DNA of 64,000 bases, taken from positions 1 through 64,000 of the forward strand of contig NZ_SBII01000014.1 in NCBI RefSeq assembly GCF_004028155.1, given 5' to 3'. The notes beneath the pieces are model-generated. The model had not been told where the DNA came from. It was given only the letters and a program-made list of their open reading frames with translations, and made no database searches. The number at the start of each line of letters is the position of its first letter. Within the stretch, counting starts at the first letter, position 1. Positions 61,711 through 64,000 of this stretch are shown one piece after another. A program made the position numbers and the translations under genes. The DNA is from Flavobacterium cerinum. Its GTDB lineage: Bacteria > Bacteroidota > Bacteroidia > Flavobacteriales > Flavobacteriaceae.

Positions 61711-62193
61711 TTAATTTTCAGCAGCAGGCTGTTCAGCGATGGGCTGATCGGCTGCAGGCTGTTTTTTATGGCCGTAAAGGTATAAAGAATGGTTATGAAT
61801 TTCAATACCAAATATTTCTTCTATCGTTTTTTTGATAGTTTGTATTCTTGGGTCACAAAATTCTATAACTTCTCCAGTATCGGTCATAATAATGTGATCA
61901 TGCTGCTTATCAAAATAAGATTTTTCATAATGCGACTGGTTCTGTCCAAACTGGTGTCTTCTTACCAGATTACTTTCCAATAGCAGCTCTATCGTGTTGT
62001 AAAGCGTTGCACGGCTCACACGATAGTTTTTGTTCTTCATTTTTATGTACAGCGATTCTATGTCAAAATGATCCTGAGCATTGTAAATTTCCTGAAGTAT
62101 AGCATAGCGTTCAGGTGTTTTCCTGTGTCCCTTCTGTTCAAGGAATTTGGTGAAAACATTTTTTACAATGTCCTGGTTTTTATTATTTTCCAT
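61711..62193 (-). CDS. Fur family transcriptional regulator
   Basis: A 160-residue regulator with the Fur winged-helix ([56 protein letters not shown]) and the metal-binding half [25 protein letters not shown]. The two CxxC pairs of most Fur/PerR proteins are missing; only one Cys (EFCDPRI) remains, so the structural zinc site is probably absent. The tail [16 protein letters not shown] is low in complexity. It controls metal or oxidative stress genes, which one is not known. A TAnnTTTG box is at 62214. Confidence 0.88.
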   Translation of the reverse strand: MENNKNQDIVKNVFTKFLEQKGHRKTPERYAILQEIYNAQDHFDIESLYIKMKNKNYRVSRATLYNTIELLLESNLVRRHQFGQNQSHYEKSYFDKQHDHIIMTDTGEVIEFCDPRIQTIKKTIEEIFGIEIHNHSLYLYGHKKQPAADQPIAEQPAAEN

Positions 62194-62213
62194 TGGTTTT
62201 TGTATCGATAGGG

Positions 62214-62221
62214 CAAAGATA
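62214..62221 (-). promoter_or_regulatory. -7 element of the Fur-family gene
   Basis: TATCTTTG on the minus strand fits TAnnTTTG, 20 bp upstream of the start. A -33 TTG is not seen at the proper distance. Confidence 0.55.
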
Positions 62222-62252
62222 ATCTAATTTTCGTGAAGTGAAAGTATTAAAC

Positions 62253-64000
62253 TTAATTGTTGTAGATACGTGTTACTTTATCTATACCCTCAATTTTTTT
62301 AATGTTGTCTATAAGTTTTTTAAGAATAGTGTTGTTTTGTACTACTACAGTTACCTGTCCGTTAAATATACCCGCATTACCACTAAGGGAAATACTTTGA
62401 ATGTTTACGTGCATATTGTTCGAAATAACCTTAGTAAGTTCGTTAGTAAGGCCTAAAATGTCCATACCCGTAATTTTAAGTGTGGCCTTAAATTCTTCCT
62501 GTGAAGAATCAATCCACTTGGCCTGCATAATGCGATATGCATAATTAGACTGTAATCTAATGGCATTGGGGCAATCTTTTTTATGTACTTTGATCCCTTC
62601 ATTAATGGTAATGAATCCAAAGACATCGTCTCCCGGTATAGGGTTACAGCAGCTGGAAAGTTTATAATCCAGTTTATCTTCATTTTTACCAAAAACCAAA
62701 AGGTCATAGTTACGGCTTATCTCTTCTTTATGAATTTGTTCCTGAGGCACACTAGGCGTACGCTTCATTTTATTCTTAAAGAAGTTCATAAATGTATTGC
62801 TCTTTAAGGCGGCGAAGTCCTTAAGCTGCTGATTGTCTATAGTCCCTACACCCACACGATAAAACAGGTCAAGACTGGTTTTTAACTTAAAATAATTTAC
62901 CAGTTCGTTAACCGTATTTTCATTAAGTATGATTTTTAAATGGCGCAGTTTACGGGTAAGTAGTTCTTTACCGTCTTCAGCTATTTTTTTGGTACTTTCA
63001 TTAAGTACGTTCTTGATTTTGTTTTTAGCACGCGATGTAGTAACATAATCTAACCAGTGCGGAGTTGGTTTTTGGTTGAGCGATGTAATTACCTCTACCT
63101 GATCACCACTATTAAGTACATGGTTAAGCGGTACTAATTTTCCGTTTACGCGCGTTCCTCTCGTGTGAATACCTATTTCTGAGTGGATACTGAAAGCAAA
63201 ATCCAGTGAAGTAGCACCTTTGGGCAGAGATTTTATTTCGCCTTTTGGAGTAAAGACATAAATTTCCTTAGCATAAAGATTCAGTTTAAAGTCCTCTACA
63301 AAGTCAACCGCATTCGCGGATGAATTCTCGAGTGCTTCTTTAAGCAGGTTTAGCCAGGTTTCAAGACCATGTTCTTCGGTATTAGCACCCTGTTTGTATT
63401 TGTAATGGGCAGCATAGCCTTTTTCAGCAACTTCATCCATACGCTCACTACGCACCTGTATTTCTACCCATCGGCCTTTCGGTCCCATAACAGTAATGTG
63501 AAGGGCTTCATACCCTGTAGATTTAGGTGACGATATCCAGTCCCTAAGCCTGCTTGGACTGGGACGGTAATGATCGGTTACTATAGAGTATATTTTCCAG
63601 GCAACAAATTTTTCTTCGTGCTGGTCCGATTTATAAATAATACGCAGCGCAAACTTATCGTACACTTCGTCAAAGGTTACCCCTTGAGCAAGCATCTTTC
63701 TGCGAATGGAGTAAATCGATTTTGGACGGCCTTTTATTACATAGTCAATTCCTTCAACATCCAGAGAAGCTTTCAAAACATCCGATATTGATTTTATGTA
63801 AGCATCCTGTTCTTCTTTGGTCTCTTTCATTTTGCTCACAATGTCATTGTACACTGCGGGCTCTGTATATTTTAGTCCAAGGTCTTCCAGTTCGTTTTTA
63901 ATGTTGTATAAACCTAAACGGTGTGCAAGAGGAGCATAAATATACAATGTTTCCGATGCAATTTTTGCCTGCTTGTAATCGGCCATCGATTCCATAGTCT
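62253..64000 (-). CDS. RelA/SpoT family (p)ppGpp synthetase/hydrolase, 5' end outside the window
   Basis: The C-terminal 582 residues of a Rel/SpoT enzyme. Seen: the end of the hydrolase domain (QAKIASETLYIYAPLAHRLGLYN), the synthetase domain (GRPKSIYSIRRKM, FALRIIYKS, STGYEALHITVMGPKGRWVEIQVRS), a TGS domain (VFTPKGEIKSLPKGATSLDFAFSIHSEIG), a conserved Cys-rich strip (SCCNPIPGDDVFGF) and a C-terminal ACT domain (ITGMDILGLTNELTKVI). The start with the HD residues lies beyond position 64000. The ATG at 63995 is internal, not the start. Confidence 0.95.
   Translation of the reverse strand, partial: TMESMADYKQAKIASETLYIYAPLAHRLGLYNIKNELEDLGLKYTEPAVYNDIVSKMKETKEEQDAYIKSISDVLKASLDVEGIDYVIKGRPKSIYSIRRKMLAQGVTFDEVYDKFALRIIYKSDQHEEKFVAWKIYSIVTDHYRPSPSRLRDWISSPKSTGYEALHITVMGPKGRWVEIQVRSERMDEVAEKGYAAHYKYKQGANTEEHGLETWLNLLKEALENSSANAVDFVEDFKLNLYAKEIYVFTPKGEIKSLPKGATSLDFAFSIHSEIGIHTRGTRVNGKLVPLNHVLNSGDQVEVITSLNQKPTPHWLDYVTTSRAKNKIKNVLNESTKKIAEDGKELLTRKLRHLKIILNENTVNELVNYFKLKTSLDLFYRVGVGTIDNQQLKDFAALKSNTFMNFFKNKMKRTPSVPQEQIHKEEISRNYDLLVFGKNEDKLDYKLSSCCNPIPGDDVFGFITINEGIKVHKKDCPNAIRLQSNYAYRIMQAKWIDSSQEEFKATLKITGMDILGLTNELTKVISNNMHVNIQSISLSGNAGIFNGQVTVVVQNNTILKKLIDNIKKIEGIDKVTRIYNN

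Overview
The window looks like a piece of chromosome from a Flavobacteriaceae bacterium, most likely Flavobacterium or a close relative. The signs are AT-rich DNA, promoters that fit the Bacteroidetes TAnnTTTG -7 element, type IX secretion sorting domains of both type A and type B, a TonB-dependent receptor with a carboxypeptidase-regulatory-like N-terminus, 2TM/LytTR signalling proteins, DUF5606, malate:quinone oxidoreductase and a flavobacterial-type FUSC membrane protein. I see no rRNA, tRNA, CRISPR array, prophage or transposase.

Layout. 1-6000: two paralogous secreted repeat proteins of the gliding-motility/T9SS type, the larger one broken by a frameshift and running off the left edge. 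6117-9831: an ABC-2 exporter pair and a BamA/D15-like outer-membrane protein. 9978-16263: housekeeping and envelope genes (NdpA-like nucleoid protein, pRiA4b ORF-3-like protein, LpxR-like lipid A deacylase, two VOC proteins, an HPP-ClC membrane pair, a GlmU-C-like hexapeptide protein). 16331-24735: a TonB receptor, an AraC regulator, a lipoprotein, and a signalling operon (secreted TPR-like protein, histidine kinase with a C-terminal 2TM domain, two free 2TM proteins, LytTR response regulator). 24822-30469: DoxX-like protein, CsbD, a frameshifted S41 peptidase, heme A synthase, CCA-adding enzyme and Sua5. 30471-37181: an envelope glycan cluster (DegT aminotransferase, GT4, rhamnosyltransferase-like, Kdo/LPS kinase-like, GT2, and a GT2-GT9 fusion). 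37192-47928: dapD, a methyltransferase, ruvX, mqo, three small unknown genes, FUSC protein, def, DUF5606, mazG and an unknown secreted protein. 48153-51899: a large T9SS type A protein with nine Ig-like repeats. 52028-64000: DUF349 protein, aroE, a TPR protein, a class III aminotransferase, an LptA/OstA-like protein, purA, a Fur-family regulator and the 3' two thirds of rel/spoT.

The most interesting signal is regulatory. The promoter of the TonB receptor (16422) and the promoter of the 2TM/LytTR operon (21311) carry the same two-half-site element. It fits the LytTR direct-repeat consensus with a 12-bp spacer, and in both cases lies exactly 33 bp before a CAnnTTTG -7-like box. This suggests that the LytTR regulator at 23980 controls its own operon and the receptor: a small envelope-sensing circuit with an unusual set of three related 2TM modules. 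Two genes (1-4344 and 25653-27340) carry frameshifts that should be confirmed on reads.
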